Positions 6,616 through 15,128 of a stretch of DNA of 37,402 bases are shown here, one piece after another. Both the position numbers and the translations under genes were made by a program. The first letter of the stretch is position 1. Each line of letters starts with the position of its first letter. The stretch is from Lentisphaeria bacterium. Lineage in GTDB: Bacteria; Verrucomicrobiota; Lentisphaeria; Victivallales; UBA1829. The stretch spans positions 1 to 37,402 of the forward strand of contig JAFTJI010000131.1 of NCBI GenBank assembly GCA_017456495.1, written 5' to 3'. The notes beneath the pieces were generated by a model. That model saw only the letters and a list, made by a program, of their open reading frames with translations, did not search any database and was not told the origin of the DNA.

Positions 6616-7497
6616 TTATCCGATATACTGTTTCATTGCATCAAAGGTCGTGCAGAGTTTCCGGATTGCGAGGTCCGGTCTCATGCTGATTTCAGCCTGC
6701 ATGGTAAGCATTCTGGGACATGCGGAGAGATCTTTGATAAGTTTTTCCCAGTTGATCGTACCGTTGCCGGGGAGGGCGTGCTGGTCGCTGTAACCGTCAT
6801 TGTCATGAAGATGGCAGGTGACGATGTGAGGAGCGAGTTTTTCCAGTGCATGATCTTCAAATTCGATCTTGTTAGCCCAGGGGAGCTGCATGGGAGCTCC
6901 ATAACGGGAAAGATCTTTACCGGCACCGGTCATGATGTTTGCGTGTCCGGCATCATAGCAGACACCGACTGCGGGTGACGGGAATTTGTTGATGTAGTAA
7001 AGAACTTCATCGGTTGTGTTGGTGGGTTCAAAGCTGTTTTCAACCGCGATGATGATTCCCAGTTTTTCTGCTTCAGGAATGATCTTTTCCAGCGTATCGC
7101 AGGCATAATCGCGCATTTTCTGTTCGTCATAAGGACGATAGTAGCAGCAGAGAGCTCCGATGTGAACGACATATTCTTTGCATCCGGCATCGGCGGCATA
7201 GCCCATAGCGCGTTTGTGGTTTGCAATGGAGATATCGCGGTACTGACGGTCATCACAATTCAAATCTTTGACACCGCTCCAGAGTCCGTGACAGCCGGAG
7301 AATTTCAGTCCGTATTTTTCCAGCAGTTTGACAAACAGAAAGAAGAAGTTCGGTTCGTCGAGGCAGCGGTCCAGCAGGTTGTTGGTCATAACGATGTACT
7401 TCGCACCGTTTGCGGCAAACTCCGCGACAGCCCGCTCCATCAGGTTGTTTTCTTTGTAGTTCTGCCAGTCGAAGAAATATGAAAATTCTTTTTCCAT
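6616..7497 (-). CDS. Sugar phosphate isomerase/epimerase family protein
   Basis: A 293-aa protein with the xylose-isomerase-like TIM barrel (AP_endonuc_2 family). Metal-ligand strands are visible: AVENSFEPTN (Glu), GVCYDAGHAN (Asp, His), TCHLHDNDGYSDQHALPGNG (His, Asp) and MQAEIS (Glu). Members isomerise or epimerise keto sugars and inositols with a divalent metal; the precise substrate cannot be assigned. The start has AAAGGAAAAGGA upstream. It follows the TSCPD gene by 23 bp in the long minus-strand operon with the putative glycoside hydrolase, suggesting a shared role in sugar use. Confidence 0.86.
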   Translation of the reverse strand: MEKEFSYFFDWQNYKENNLMERAVAEFAANGAKYIVMTNNLLDRCLDEPNFFFLFVKLLEKYGLKFSGCHGLWSGVKDLNCDDRQYRDISIANHKRAMGYAADAGCKEYVVHIGALCCYYRPYDEQKMRDYACDTLEKIIPEAEKLGIIIAVENSFEPTNTTDEVLYYINKFPSPAVGVCYDAGHANIMTGAGKDLSRYGAPMQLPWANKIEFEDHALEKLAPHIVTCHLHDNDGYSDQHALPGNGTINWEKLIKDLSACPRMLTMQAEISMRPDLAIRKLCTTFDAMKQYIG

Positions 7498-7520
7498 TTT
7501 TCCTTTTCCTTTCTTTAAAG

Positions 7521-7778
7521 TTACCTTTTTTCCAAATATTTTTGAAGTGCTGTTGCAAATTGATCCGGGCAGGAAGTCGGTTTTCCGCTGCAGCGGATCC
7601 CTTTCAGCAGAGCGATGACTTCCTCAACAGGGCGGTTCTCCGCCAGCTTGGCGACTCCCTGAAGATTGCCGTGACAGCCATCTGTAAACTTGACTTTCCG
7701 GATGATACCGTCTTCGATATCGATTTCTATATTGCTGCTGCAAACCATAGGGCTTGGCTGAAAATTGAAATGATCCAT
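7521..7778 (-). CDS. TSCPD domain-containing protein (TIGR03905-like)
   Basis: An 85-aa protein with the features of the small TSCPD family: CSSNIEIDIEDGIIRKVKF, a GCHGNLQG loop, and a C-terminal RCSGKPTSCPDQFATAL. The conserved cysteines suggest metal or cluster binding. The same domain is appended to some B12-dependent ribonucleotide reductases, but the stand-alone form has no established role. It lies 14 bp after the glycoside hydrolase gene and 23 bp before the isomerase gene, with an ACAGGAG site. Confidence 0.85.
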   Translation of the reverse strand: MDHFNFQPSPMVCSSNIEIDIEDGIIRKVKFTDGCHGNLQGVAKLAENRPVEEVIALLKGIRCSGKPTSCPDQFATALQKYLEKR

Positions 7779-7792
7779 CCTGTTTTCTCCTG

Positions 7793-10700
7793 TTATCCCA
7801 GAATCTCCGGAGCAGAGAACAAACCGTAAGGTTCGAGCTGCCGGATATCAGTTTCCTGTATTTTGTAATACATCGGACCGTAATGAGAAACTTCACTCTT
7901 ATTTTTGAAGAAGGGACCACAGGTGTTCCGCATGCTTCCTGTGATGGTCAGTCTCAATTCAAACTCTGACGGAAGATCCAGCAGTTTTGTGGTGTCCGGT
8001 ATGAACAGCAGACGGTCGGCAAATTCACCGTTGACAGCAATGACTGCGGGCGTGCCGTAATATTCCGGAATGCTGATTGCCGCTTTGTCCATTTCCGGGA
8101 TGGAAACATTTGTCTTGTAGACGACTTCGCCGGGGTAGTGGGGCAGTCCCTGGTCTTTCCAGTCGCCAAGAGTCAATTCTCTGACCGGCCCGGTGAGAAT
8201 GAAACTGTTGCCGTTCATCTTCACGCCGAAATCGCCCACAAGGAACATGCTTTCCAATCCGGGATGAGCATAGCAGAGTCTCGTTTTGAATAAAAATCTG
8301 TTTTTACCGGGAACGAAAAGTCCTGCGGGGATTTCCACTTTCCGCCATGCGGATGCGTGCCATTCTCCAATATCTTTGATCGCGATGTCCTGACCGTTCA
8401 GGGCGATTTCGTAGAGTTCCGGACGTTCCAGAACAAGAGCGATCTCTCCTTCCGGAAGAACCTGACATTCAAAGTCTGCAAAGAACTCAATCTCTCCCCC
8501 GGCGTTCGGATCCATTTCACGGCACCAGGGCTGAGGCATCATGAAGTTTCTGACTTCCATGCCGAGCTTTTCGTGGAGTTTATCATCCAATGCAAGGACA
8601 TACGTCGGTTCAGTGATTTCTGCGGTACAGAAGTGATCTATGACGGCTACGTTCTGTTCAGAGAGTTCAACTTCCCATTTTTCGGGCGCAATGACAGCTT
8701 TCTTCGTCAAGCCGGCTGCCTTCGGTTCCGGCTGAGTGACCGGATGATTTCCCTTTTCACGCAGTGCAAAAAAGGTTTTTGTGGCAAGCTGTCCGAAATC
8801 TGTTTTGATGATCCAGCGGGAACCGTCACGTTTTGCATCGGCGGCAAGAAGTTTTCCGGTGAAAGGATCAAATTCAACCAGTTCTCCCGAGAAGTTGCTT
8901 TCAAACGACACGGTAACTGCAGGGCAAACATTTGTCCGGTACAGGGCGCGGGGTTCGATAAAGTCTTCGCCGCCCTCTTCCCCCTCATCGACTGCATGTC
9001 CGGTATTGCAGAGAAACAGAAGATCCCAATCTTCGCCGCGCCTGATCTGATGAAGCAGGGAGGTACAAGCCTTTCCGGATTCATCTTTCACAATGACCGG
9101 GCTGCAGGGCTGCAAAACTTTGACAAGTTCTGCATAATCGTCTGCCCGCTGGAAATCCCATGCGATCTCTTTTCTGACCGCATCGAGATATCCGGGAATA
9201 TCGCCGTAAGAGATCACGATTCCGCCGGAAGCCCGGAATTTTTTCAGCAGTTCCAGCGTTGTGCCGCGGATGGTGATCATGCTGGGGATGACTGCAACTT
9301 TATAGGAGGCTTCGCCGACATGAAGCGTATCGCCATCCACAGAAGCAAGCCGCGAGAGCAGCTCTTCATCGCCATAGTCAAAATCAATCTGGTTCGCCAG
9401 AAGAATATTGCTTGTTTTGATAAATTCTCTGTCGAAATCAAGAGTAGCTTTTTCTTTGCGCCAGTTCTGATGGAACATGCTCCATGCAGATTCCTGAGCA
9501 GAAACGAGCAGGACCCGGCGGTCTTCTTTTCCGGAGGAGAGCCAGAGACTCAGACGTGCAAAATAATCATTGAGCATGCGGTAAGTGTCGGGCGTATTTG
9601 TCTGCAGAGCCACCGGACATGGATAATCGCGTTTTGCTTCGCCTTCGATGGAGTAGAACGCCAGATGTTCACAGCGGTAATTGATTCCGAGCGCATAAAG
9701 CCAGTCTCCCAGAGCCTTGATCCCTGCGGAGGAAAAATCCCATCCGGTACAGCCGTAAACTTCCACAAGTCTCCGCTTCTTTCCGAACTGGTTCGCCGCA
9801 GAAGAGAGCTGTTTGGCTGTCTGATAGGCACGGTGATGTTCACTGAGAAGGTCGATCCCCGGCATGCCCATGTATTCATAAAGCTGCATGGCACTGCCGA
9901 TGCCAAGTGTCTGATAAGAGAGGGAATCTTCCCCGACAGGATGACCGGTCAGTTTCAGATGATGTTCGTCACACCACTTCCCGATGGGTTCCCAGAATGC
10001 CCGTTTGAAAAACTTCAGCATAAGTCCGGCATAGTGGACGCGGGGCATGACAGAATCTGCGCCCTCCACCTGATAGAAAAACTCCGGACAGCGGTCCAGT
10101 GCATCATAATGATAGGTCTCTTTGAACTCTTCCAGAAGACCTTCTGTCCAGGGCAGCATTTTCCGGTGTTCGGTATCCCAATCCGGCTGGTCGATCATGA
10201 ATCCATAACGCGGTTCATCTGTAAAAAGTCCGGGAATGACGTTCCCGAATTCTTCCGGATAGCGTTTCGCGTATGCTTCATGGGTGAGGTCTATGAACTT
10301 TCTGACAGCTTCCACAGAGAGCGTATCAAGATAAGTATAATCATTATACCATGTGCTGCGGGCGACGGTATCGGTGTAGAAAATCAGAAGCGTTTCTGTC
10401 TCTTTGAGTTCAGAACGGAAATTTCCGGCAGAAAGTCTGCGGACATTTTTCGCATGGTTTCCATTGACTTCCGCTGCGAAGAGAGCCAGTGTCGTTTCCG
10501 GGAGCTGTTCGGCTGCAGCATCCTGAAAAGCGACTTCTTTCAGAGTGATTCCTTTTGCACGGTATTTCGGGTCGCAGGTGATAAGTCCGCCGCCGAACCC
10601 GGAGGGAAAACGGTCCTCATCATAAATCCATGCTTCCATATTCAGTTTTTTTGCTTCATCGACGGCAGCATCAATGCACTCAAACCATTTGTCAGAGAGA

Positions 10701-10897
10701 TATGGAGTTTCCAAACCGGTTCTGGCATGAAGATAAAACCCGCCCAGTCCATTTTTGCGGAACCCGCGGATCTGTTTTCTGATTTCTTCCGGTTTCAGAT
10801 CTCCGTTGAGAGCCCAGAAAGGCGCGGAACGCCACTCTGCAGCAGGAGTCTGCGCGTTTTCGAAAAGAGCATTGAATGTTTCAGGAGTCTTATTCAT
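7793..10897 (-). CDS. Putative glycoside hydrolase, GH106-like TIM barrel with C-terminal beta-sandwich
   Basis: A 1034-aa protein without a signal peptide, so probably cytoplasmic. The N-terminal third resembles the catalytic barrel of GH106-like (alpha-L-rhamnosidase-type) proteins: APFWALNGDLKPEEIRKQI, GLGGFYLHARTGL, AWIYDEDRFPSGFGGG, and GLFTDEPRYGF near residue 228, whose acidic pair is a candidate catalytic site. The C-terminal part has a galactose-binding-like beta-sandwich (ERPELYEIALNGQDI; WRKVEIPAGLFVPGKNRFLF), common in GH2/GH106-type enzymes. Specificity is not determinable here. It follows the small lipoprotein gene by 4 bp. A 903-codon frame on the opposite strand is a shadow. 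Confidence 0.78.
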   Translation of the reverse strand: MNKTPETFNALFENAQTPAAEWRSAPFWALNGDLKPEEIRKQIRGFRKNGLGGFYLHARTGLETPYLSDKWFECIDAAVDEAKKLNMEAWIYDEDRFPSGFGGGLITCDPKYRAKGITLKEVAFQDAAAEQLPETTLALFAAEVNGNHAKNVRRLSAGNFRSELKETETLLIFYTDTVARSTWYNDYTYLDTLSVEAVRKFIDLTHEAYAKRYPEEFGNVIPGLFTDEPRYGFMIDQPDWDTEHRKMLPWTEGLLEEFKETYHYDALDRCPEFFYQVEGADSVMPRVHYAGLMLKFFKRAFWEPIGKWCDEHHLKLTGHPVGEDSLSYQTLGIGSAMQLYEYMGMPGIDLLSEHHRAYQTAKQLSSAANQFGKKRRLVEVYGCTGWDFSSAGIKALGDWLYALGINYRCEHLAFYSIEGEAKRDYPCPVALQTNTPDTYRMLNDYFARLSLWLSSGKEDRRVLLVSAQESAWSMFHQNWRKEKATLDFDREFIKTSNILLANQIDFDYGDEELLSRLASVDGDTLHVGEASYKVAVIPSMITIRGTTLELLKKFRASGGIVISYGDIPGYLDAVRKEIAWDFQRADDYAELVKVLQPCSPVIVKDESGKACTSLLHQIRRGEDWDLLFLCNTGHAVDEGEEGGEDFIEPRALYRTNVCPAVTVSFESNFSGELVEFDPFTGKLLAADAKRDGSRWIIKTDFGQLATKTFFALREKGNHPVTQPEPKAAGLTKKAVIAPEKWEVELSEQNVAVIDHFCTAEITEPTYVLALDDKLHEKLGMEVRNFMMPQPWCREMDPNAGGEIEFFADFECQVLPEGEIALVLERPELYEIALNGQDIAIKDIGEWHASAWRKVEIPAGLFVPGKNRFLFKTRLCYAHPGLESMFLVGDFGVKMNGNSFILTGPVRELTLGDWKDQGLPHYPGEVVYKTNVSIPEMDKAAISIPEYYGTPAVIAVNGEFADRLLFIPDTTKLLDLPSEFELRLTITGSMRNTCGPFFKNKSEVSHYGPMYYKIQETDIRQLEPYGLFSAPEILG

Positions 10898-10901
10898 AAT
10901 A

Positions 10902-11381
10902 TTACTTCTTCTTTGAAATATTCAAAAGTTTTGCGTGGATCACGATCCGGTAAATCTCTTCCTGAGCTTCCGGCTTTCTGCTGTAATTGGTCATATCTTC
11001 CCGGAAATGTTTGGAAGCACTGCTGCTGTTGTCACCGACGACCCATGTTTTTGAGGGAAGATTTTTGACCTGATCAGGTCTTGCTTCTCCTGCCGGGATC
11101 CGTTCGATCCGTTCGATCAGGATTCCGTTTGCCCCTTTCTCCGCAGCAAACTTTCTGAGCTTTGCCTGAATTTCCCGGATCGTCCAGTTCGTGCCGGCAC
11201 TTGCTTTGGCAGTTCCAAGAACCTCCTGCACGGTGTCCGGCGGGTACTGATCGGGAGAGAAGTAGAGAACAGTATCATTCCCGGAACGGAGCGGAGCCTG
11301 CTCTTTTCCGGTGTACTCAATATTGCAGCAGCCTGTCAGAAAAAGTGCCGCAGCCAATGCCAGAAAAAATTGTTTCATCAT
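10902..11381 (-). CDS. Small predicted lipoprotein, unknown function
   Basis: A 159-aa protein with a clear lipobox (LFLTGC, Cys18) after MMKQFFLALAAA. The mature domain has a mixed alpha/beta pattern (WTIREIQAKLRKFAAEKGAN then GILIERIERI; IYRIVIHAKLLNI). This recalls small periplasmic heavy-metal-binding-like or YbjQ-like folds, but I do not assign a family. Two adjacent ATG codons follow AAAGGATC; either could start. It begins directly after the stop of alr and ends 4 bp before the glycoside hydrolase gene. Confidence 0.75.
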   Translation of the reverse strand: MMKQFFLALAAALFLTGCCNIEYTGKEQAPLRSGNDTVLYFSPDQYPPDTVQEVLGTAKASAGTNWTIREIQAKLRKFAAEKGANGILIERIERIPAGEARPDQVKNLPSKTWVVGDNSSSASKHFREDMTNYSRKPEAQEEIYRIVIHAKLLNISKKK

Positions 11382-12536
11382 TTATGATCCTTTCTTTGAA
11401 ATATAAACTCTGTTGACTCTGGGACCGATGGCACAGAGAACTTCATACGGATGGGTTCCTTTCAGATTTGCCCAATCTGCAACGGTGATTCGGCTGCTGC
11501 CTGCGCCGCCGATTAAAATCACCTCTTCGCCCGGCTGGATATCATCTTCAAAACCGTCAAGCCGGACAGTTGTGTAATCCATGGAGATCCTGCCGATGAT
11601 CGGACAGAGCCGGTCACGGATGACAACATAACCGCGATTGGAGAGATTCAGCGGGATCCCGTCCGCGTAGCCCGCCGCAATAGTGGCAACTTTTGTGTTC
11701 ACAGGAAGACGGCAGGTCCGGTTGTAGCCGATGGTATGCCCAGCCGGCATTTCACGGATCTGGACGATCCGGGTTTTCAGGCTCACGATGGTTTCCAAGC
11801 CAAGCTCCCGTTCTCCGTCTGCATTGAAAGATCCGTGAAGATTGATCCCCGCGCGAACCTGGGTGAAAGGTGGAACCGTGGCAAACGGACAGGTGTTGAT
11901 CGCATCGCTGTTGGCAATATGGCGTTTTTCCAGACAGATCCCCGCAGATTCCATTTTTTCAGAAAGTTCCAAAATGCAGGAAGCCTGCGCAAGGCTGGCT
12001 TCATCGTTAGCTGCTGCCGGAAAGTGAGAATAGATCCCGCAGCAATTCAAGTTTGGAAGTTTCACAACTTTTTTTGCCGTCGCAACAGCTTCTTTGGCAA
12101 GGATCCCGAGCCTGCCCATGCCGGAGTCGATCTTGAAATGAACTTCCGTTGTTACGCCCTGCCGGACAGATTCATCGCTGATTTTCTTTGCTGAATTGTA
12201 ATCGGTGATTCCGAGAATAAACTGATTCCTGACGGCTTCTTCCAGTTCAAAATCCATCAGACCGCCAAGTATCTGGATCGGCTTTCCGAATGGTTTCAGC
12301 TGAACCGCTTCCCGGAGTTCCGCAACACAGAACCCGTCCGCACCGGCTTTCAGCAGGCGTTCTGCAATCGGCATAACTCCCAGACCGTACGCATTTGCTT
12401 TCAGAACCGCCATGACTTTCAGCGGCTTGACTGCGCTGCAGATCCGTTTGAAATTCTGTTCAAGAGTATCAAGGTCAACTTCCAGCCAAATCCTGCTTTG
12501 GCAGCCTTGTACAGCAGATTTATTTTTAACAGTCAT
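11382..12536 (-). CDS. alr: Alanine racemase
   Basis: A 384-aa PLP-dependent fold-type III racemase that makes D-alanine for peptidoglycan. It shows the PLP-lysine motif VMAVLKANAYGLG near the N-terminus, FKIDSGMGRLG, the catalytic tyrosine region TIGYNRTCRLP, IAAGYADGIPLNLSNRG and IIGRISMDYTTV. The usual MDQ is MDY, a mild deviation. The start at 12536 is chosen for its AAGGGGA site and because the protein then begins near the family's usual N-terminus; an in-frame start at 12578 would lie in the promoter palindrome. It is the first gene of the seven-gene operon ending with trmL. Confidence 0.93.
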   Translation of the reverse strand: MTVKNKSAVQGCQSRIWLEVDLDTLEQNFKRICSAVKPLKVMAVLKANAYGLGVMPIAERLLKAGADGFCVAELREAVQLKPFGKPIQILGGLMDFELEEAVRNQFILGITDYNSAKKISDESVRQGVTTEVHFKIDSGMGRLGILAKEAVATAKKVVKLPNLNCCGIYSHFPAAANDEASLAQASCILELSEKMESAGICLEKRHIANSDAINTCPFATVPPFTQVRAGINLHGSFNADGERELGLETIVSLKTRIVQIREMPAGHTIGYNRTCRLPVNTKVATIAAGYADGIPLNLSNRGYVVIRDRLCPIIGRISMDYTTVRLDGFEDDIQPGEEVILIGGAGSSRITVADWANLKGTHPYEVLCAIGPRVNRVYISKKGS

Positions 12537-12558
12537 TTTGTCCCCTTCTTTGGTATCC

Positions 12559-12591
12559 TTGGAAATATATATTTCCAAACAGAATTTACAA
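12559..12591 (-). promoter_or_regulatory. alr operon promoter overlapped by a 20-bp palindrome
   Basis: On the minus strand TTGTAA (12586-12591), a 16-bp spacer and TATATT (12564-12569) form a plausible promoter. The -10 box lies inside the perfect palindrome TTGGAAATATATATTTCCAA (12559-12578), which looks like an operator for an unknown dimeric regulator. Confidence 0.55.
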
Positions 12592-12640
12592 GGGATAAAA
12601 TGATTATTTCACCGGAAAAATTGAGGTTTTCAGAGCAAAA

Positions 12641-12672
12641 AAAATCCCGGTAAGTTTCCGTACCGGGATTTT
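12641..12672. terminator. Bidirectional terminator below the 66-aa gene
   Basis: A 12-bp stem (AAAATCCCGGTA with TACCGGGATTTT, 8-nt loop) has A-rich and T-rich flanks on both sides. It ends the minus-strand 66-aa gene and insulates alr from it. Confidence 0.85.
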
Positions 12673-12691
12673 TAAAAAAGACGTCAAAAAC

Positions 12692-12892
12692 TTACTTGGC
12701 AACGGGGCATTTCAGTTTGTCGTAGGTAGCTTTGCTGACGAACTTGGTCAGTTTGGTTCCATCGGTGTCAACAGCTTTAACGCCATAACGGACCTGAACG
12801 CCCTTGGAGGTTTCTTTTTTGAATTCGACTTTTGTGCAGTCCTTGTCTGCAACTTTAACACTGGCTCTCTTCTTGACGTTGTAGAACTCCAT
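12692..12892 (-). CDS. Small basic protein of 66 aa, unknown function
   Basis: A 66-aa lysine-rich protein (start MEFYNVKKRASVKVADKDC) with alternating short strands and a cysteine near each end (CTKVEFKK; KLKCPVAK). It stands alone, with its own promoter (12951-12979), a strong GAGGGAG ribosome site and a GC-rich terminator. This is the layout of a highly expressed small gene. I believe similar small proteins occur in related PVC-group genomes but cannot confirm this. Basic charge and size would suit nucleic-acid or ribosome association; this is speculation. Confidence 0.75.
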   Translation of the reverse strand: MEFYNVKKRASVKVADKDCTKVEFKKETSKGVQVRYGVKAVDTDGTKLTKFVSKATYDKLKCPVAK

Positions 12893-12950
12893 AATATGCT
12901 CCCTCTGTTGTGGGTTTTAATGGATGCACTTTTTGCATCTTTTCAGCGTA

Positions 12951-12979
12951 AAGATACCACACAAAAAAGCGAAATGCAA
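12951..12979 (-). promoter_or_regulatory. Promoter of the 66-aa gene
   Basis: On the minus strand TTGCAT (12974-12979), a 17-bp spacer and TATCTT (12951-12956) lie about 58 bp before the start codon, within an AT-rich 218-bp stretch (12893-13110) that holds no other gene I can see. Confidence 0.55.
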
Positions 12980-13110
12980 GTCAAAAATTAAAAAAAAGTA
13001 AAGAAAACCGCAGAAAATTTCGTTTTTTTTGCATTTTTTCTGCGAAAACCGTTGATTTTACCGTTAACCTCTGACTTTTTTGGAGCGTTTTGTCAGGTTC
13101 AACAGCTCGT

Positions 13111-13452
13111 TCAACCTATCTTCTGTACAAAAAACATGTACACAGCAGTCCCGCAGAGAATGGAGATCAGAGGGTTCTTTTTCCAGAGCTGAAGCCCGAT
13201 AACAACAACGGCAGCAATCAGCTCAGCAGCTCCGTAATAGTGCGCAGAAAGCGGTCTGTCCCGGAAATAACAGGCAAAACAGTATGCCGCCAGCATGGCA
13301 ATCGCCGCCGGAGAGAGAACTTTTCCGATGTATTCAATGACAGGCGGCGTTTTTGCGCCGGATCCGAACAGCAGAAACGGAAATGCACGCAACAGGAGAG
13401 TCACCCCGGCTGTAACCGCTATCAAACTCCAGAGATAGGCTGTCGTACTCAT
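13111..13452 (-). CDS. azlD: AzlD-family branched-chain amino acid exporter subunit
   Basis: A 113-aa integral membrane protein with about four hydrophobic segments and the AzlD-typical GVTLLLRAFPFLLFG and VIEYIGKVLSPAAIAML. It forms a two-component exporter for branched-chain amino acids with AzlC. The start ATG overlaps the azlC stop (4 bp), showing translational coupling. It is the last gene of the ileS-trpS-azlCD cluster. An 8-of-9-bp hairpin (13095-13117) sits at the stop codon but lacks a T-run. Confidence 0.88.
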   Translation of the reverse strand: MSTTAYLWSLIAVTAGVTLLLRAFPFLLFGSGAKTPPVIEYIGKVLSPAAIAMLAAYCFACYFRDRPLSAHYYGAAELIAAVVVIGLQLWKKNPLISILCGTAVYMFFVQKIG

Positions 13453-14168
13453 GCGTTTTTCTCCTTCTTTGCAGGATCAAGAATTTTTCTGCAGGCAAGA
13501 AAAATGGTGATCATCAGGATCATTGAGGGAATCAGCATTTTGGAAGCTCCGAAAATCAGACAGCAGACGAAAGCCGCTCCGCCGCCGATCAGTGCCGGGA
13601 GACGGTTGAGCTTTTCCCTGCACTGGTCGGTCAGGATCACAAGAAACAACGCCGTCATGGCAAAGTCGATCCCCTTGTTGGAAAAGGGCAACGCCTTTCC
13701 TGCCAACGCTCCGGCAGTCACACCGATCATCCAGTAAGAATGGTCAAAAAATGCCAGAAGAAGACAATACCGGATGTTTTTCTTTTTTTCCGGGATCTTG
13801 CATTCTGTTTCAAGGGCATAAGTTTCATCGGTGAGACTCCAGATAAGATAGAACTTTTTCCAGAAGCCGATCCCTTTGAATCTGTCGATGAGAGAGAAGC
13901 CGTACATGGCATAACGGACGTTCAGACAGAACGTCAGCAGGGCAACGTCCAGCAGCGGGGTACGTTTGGCGATCCAGTCCACAAGCATGAACTGAAGCGC
14001 ACCGGAAATGGAAGTTGCACTGGTCAGGAATGCCCAGACCCCGGCAAAATCGATCCCGCTGTGGGCAGAAAGCAGAACTCCCGCCGCAAATCCCATGGCA
14101 GAATATCCCATGAGAACCGGCAGGGAGTCAATAAAAGCCCGTTTCAGAATCACAAAACGGTCAGACAA
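13449..14168 (-). CDS. azlC: AzlC-family branched-chain amino acid exporter subunit
   Basis: A 239-aa multi-spanning membrane protein of the AzlC family: SLPVLMGYSAMGFAAGVLL, SISGALQFMLV, LLTFCLNVRYAMYGFSL, SLTDETYAL. It exports branched-chain amino acids (and analogues) together with AzlD. There is no ATG. TTG codons at 14177, 14174 and 14168 are in frame; 14168 is preferred because GGGAG (14179-14183) lies 10 nt upstream. The start overlaps the end of trpS by a few bases. Confidence 0.88.
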   Translation of the reverse strand: MSDRFVILKRAFIDSLPVLMGYSAMGFAAGVLLSAHSGIDFAGVWAFLTSATSISGALQFMLVDWIAKRTPLLDVALLTFCLNVRYAMYGFSLIDRFKGIGFWKKFYLIWSLTDETYALETECKIPEKKKNIRYCLLLAFFDHSYWMIGVTAGALAGKALPFSNKGIDFAMTALFLVILTDQCREKLNRLPALIGGGAAFVCCLIFGASKMLIPSMILMITIFLACRKILDPAKKEKNA

Positions 14169-15126
14169 TTCCAACAAGCTCCCGGACCCTGGTCAAGGTC
14201 TTCATCGCTTCCGTACGGGCACGTTCCGCACCCTTTTTCAGAATGGCATCAACATAATCCATGTTGTTCAGGAGTTCTTCGCGGCGTTTCCGCATGGGGG
14301 CAAAGTAATCCATATATGCCTCAAAAAGAGCCTGCTTTGCGTGACCGTAACCGTAGTTTCCGGCAATATAGCGGGCGCGCATCTCTTCCAGCTGTTCCGG
14401 CGTTGCAAAAAGCTTGTAAAGCTGGAACACGTTGCAGGTATCGGGATCTTTCGGCTCTTCCATGCCTTTGGAATCTGTCTTGATCGACATGAATTTCTTC
14501 CGCATGGGCTTTTCATCGCCGAAGAGATCAATGGTGTTGTTGTAGCTCTTGGACATCTTCTGTCCGTCCAGACCTGGGATCACAGCCACATTATCCGGAA
14601 TATAACCGTCCGGAATGGTGAATGCTTCGCCATAGGTCTGGTTGAAACGGATCGCAACATCACGGGTGATTTCCAAATGCTGTTTCTGGTCCTTTCCAAC
14701 AGGAACAAGATTCGCCTGATAGAGCAGAATATCCGCCGCCATGAGAACCGGATAGGTGAACAATCCGGTGTTGGGAGAAAAACCTTTTGCGATCTTATCT
14801 TTATAACTGTGAGCGCGTTCCAGAAGTCCCACACCGGTCACATTGCTGAGATACCACATGAGTTCAGTGACTTCAGGGACATCGGACTGCTTGTAGAAAA
14901 CACTGCTTTCCGGATCGAGTCCGCAAGCAAGCCAATCCACAGCAAGACGTTTCACACGATCCCGGAGATCTTCCGCTTTCGGGGAAGTCGTGAGAGAGTG
15001 AAGGTCCGCGATGAACACAAAAGATTCCCCCATTTTCTGGAGTTCCAGAACCTGACGGATCGCCCCGAAGAAGTTCCCGATGTGGGGAACTCCGGAGGGC
15101 TGGATACCGGTAAGAATCCGTTTCAT
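14161..15126 (-). CDS. trpS: Tryptophanyl-tRNA synthetase
   Basis: A 321-aa class I aminoacyl-tRNA synthetase that charges tRNA-Trp. The HIGH-equivalent is PSGVPHIGNFFGA near residue 14 and the KMSKS loop is DGQKMSKSYNN near residue 190. The specificity region LMAADILLYQANLVPVGKDQ is typical of TrpS, and the length matches the family. It begins 2 bp after the ileS stop, with AAGGGAG within the end of ileS, so the two synthetases are co-transcribed. Confidence 0.95.
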   Translation of the reverse strand: MKRILTGIQPSGVPHIGNFFGAIRQVLELQKMGESFVFIADLHSLTTSPKAEDLRDRVKRLAVDWLACGLDPESSVFYKQSDVPEVTELMWYLSNVTGVGLLERAHSYKDKIAKGFSPNTGLFTYPVLMAADILLYQANLVPVGKDQKQHLEITRDVAIRFNQTYGEAFTIPDGYIPDNVAVIPGLDGQKMSKSYNNTIDLFGDEKPMRKKFMSIKTDSKGMEEPKDPDTCNVFQLYKLFATPEQLEEMRARYIAGNYGYGHAKQALFEAYMDYFAPMRKRREELLNNMDYVDAILKKGAERARTEAMKTLTRVRELVGIV

Positions 15127-15128
15127 TT

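Noticed and set aside
8357..11068. Plus-strand open frame of 903 codons opposite the putative glycoside hydrolase.
   Set aside because: It is a shadow produced by codon bias of the minus-strand gene; the translation is rich in Phe, Cys and Ile without any domain, and it crosses gene boundaries.
13095..13117. Terminator at the end of azlD.
   Set aside because: The hairpin has one mismatch in nine pairs, overlaps the stop codon and lacks a T-run; the operon end is left undefined.
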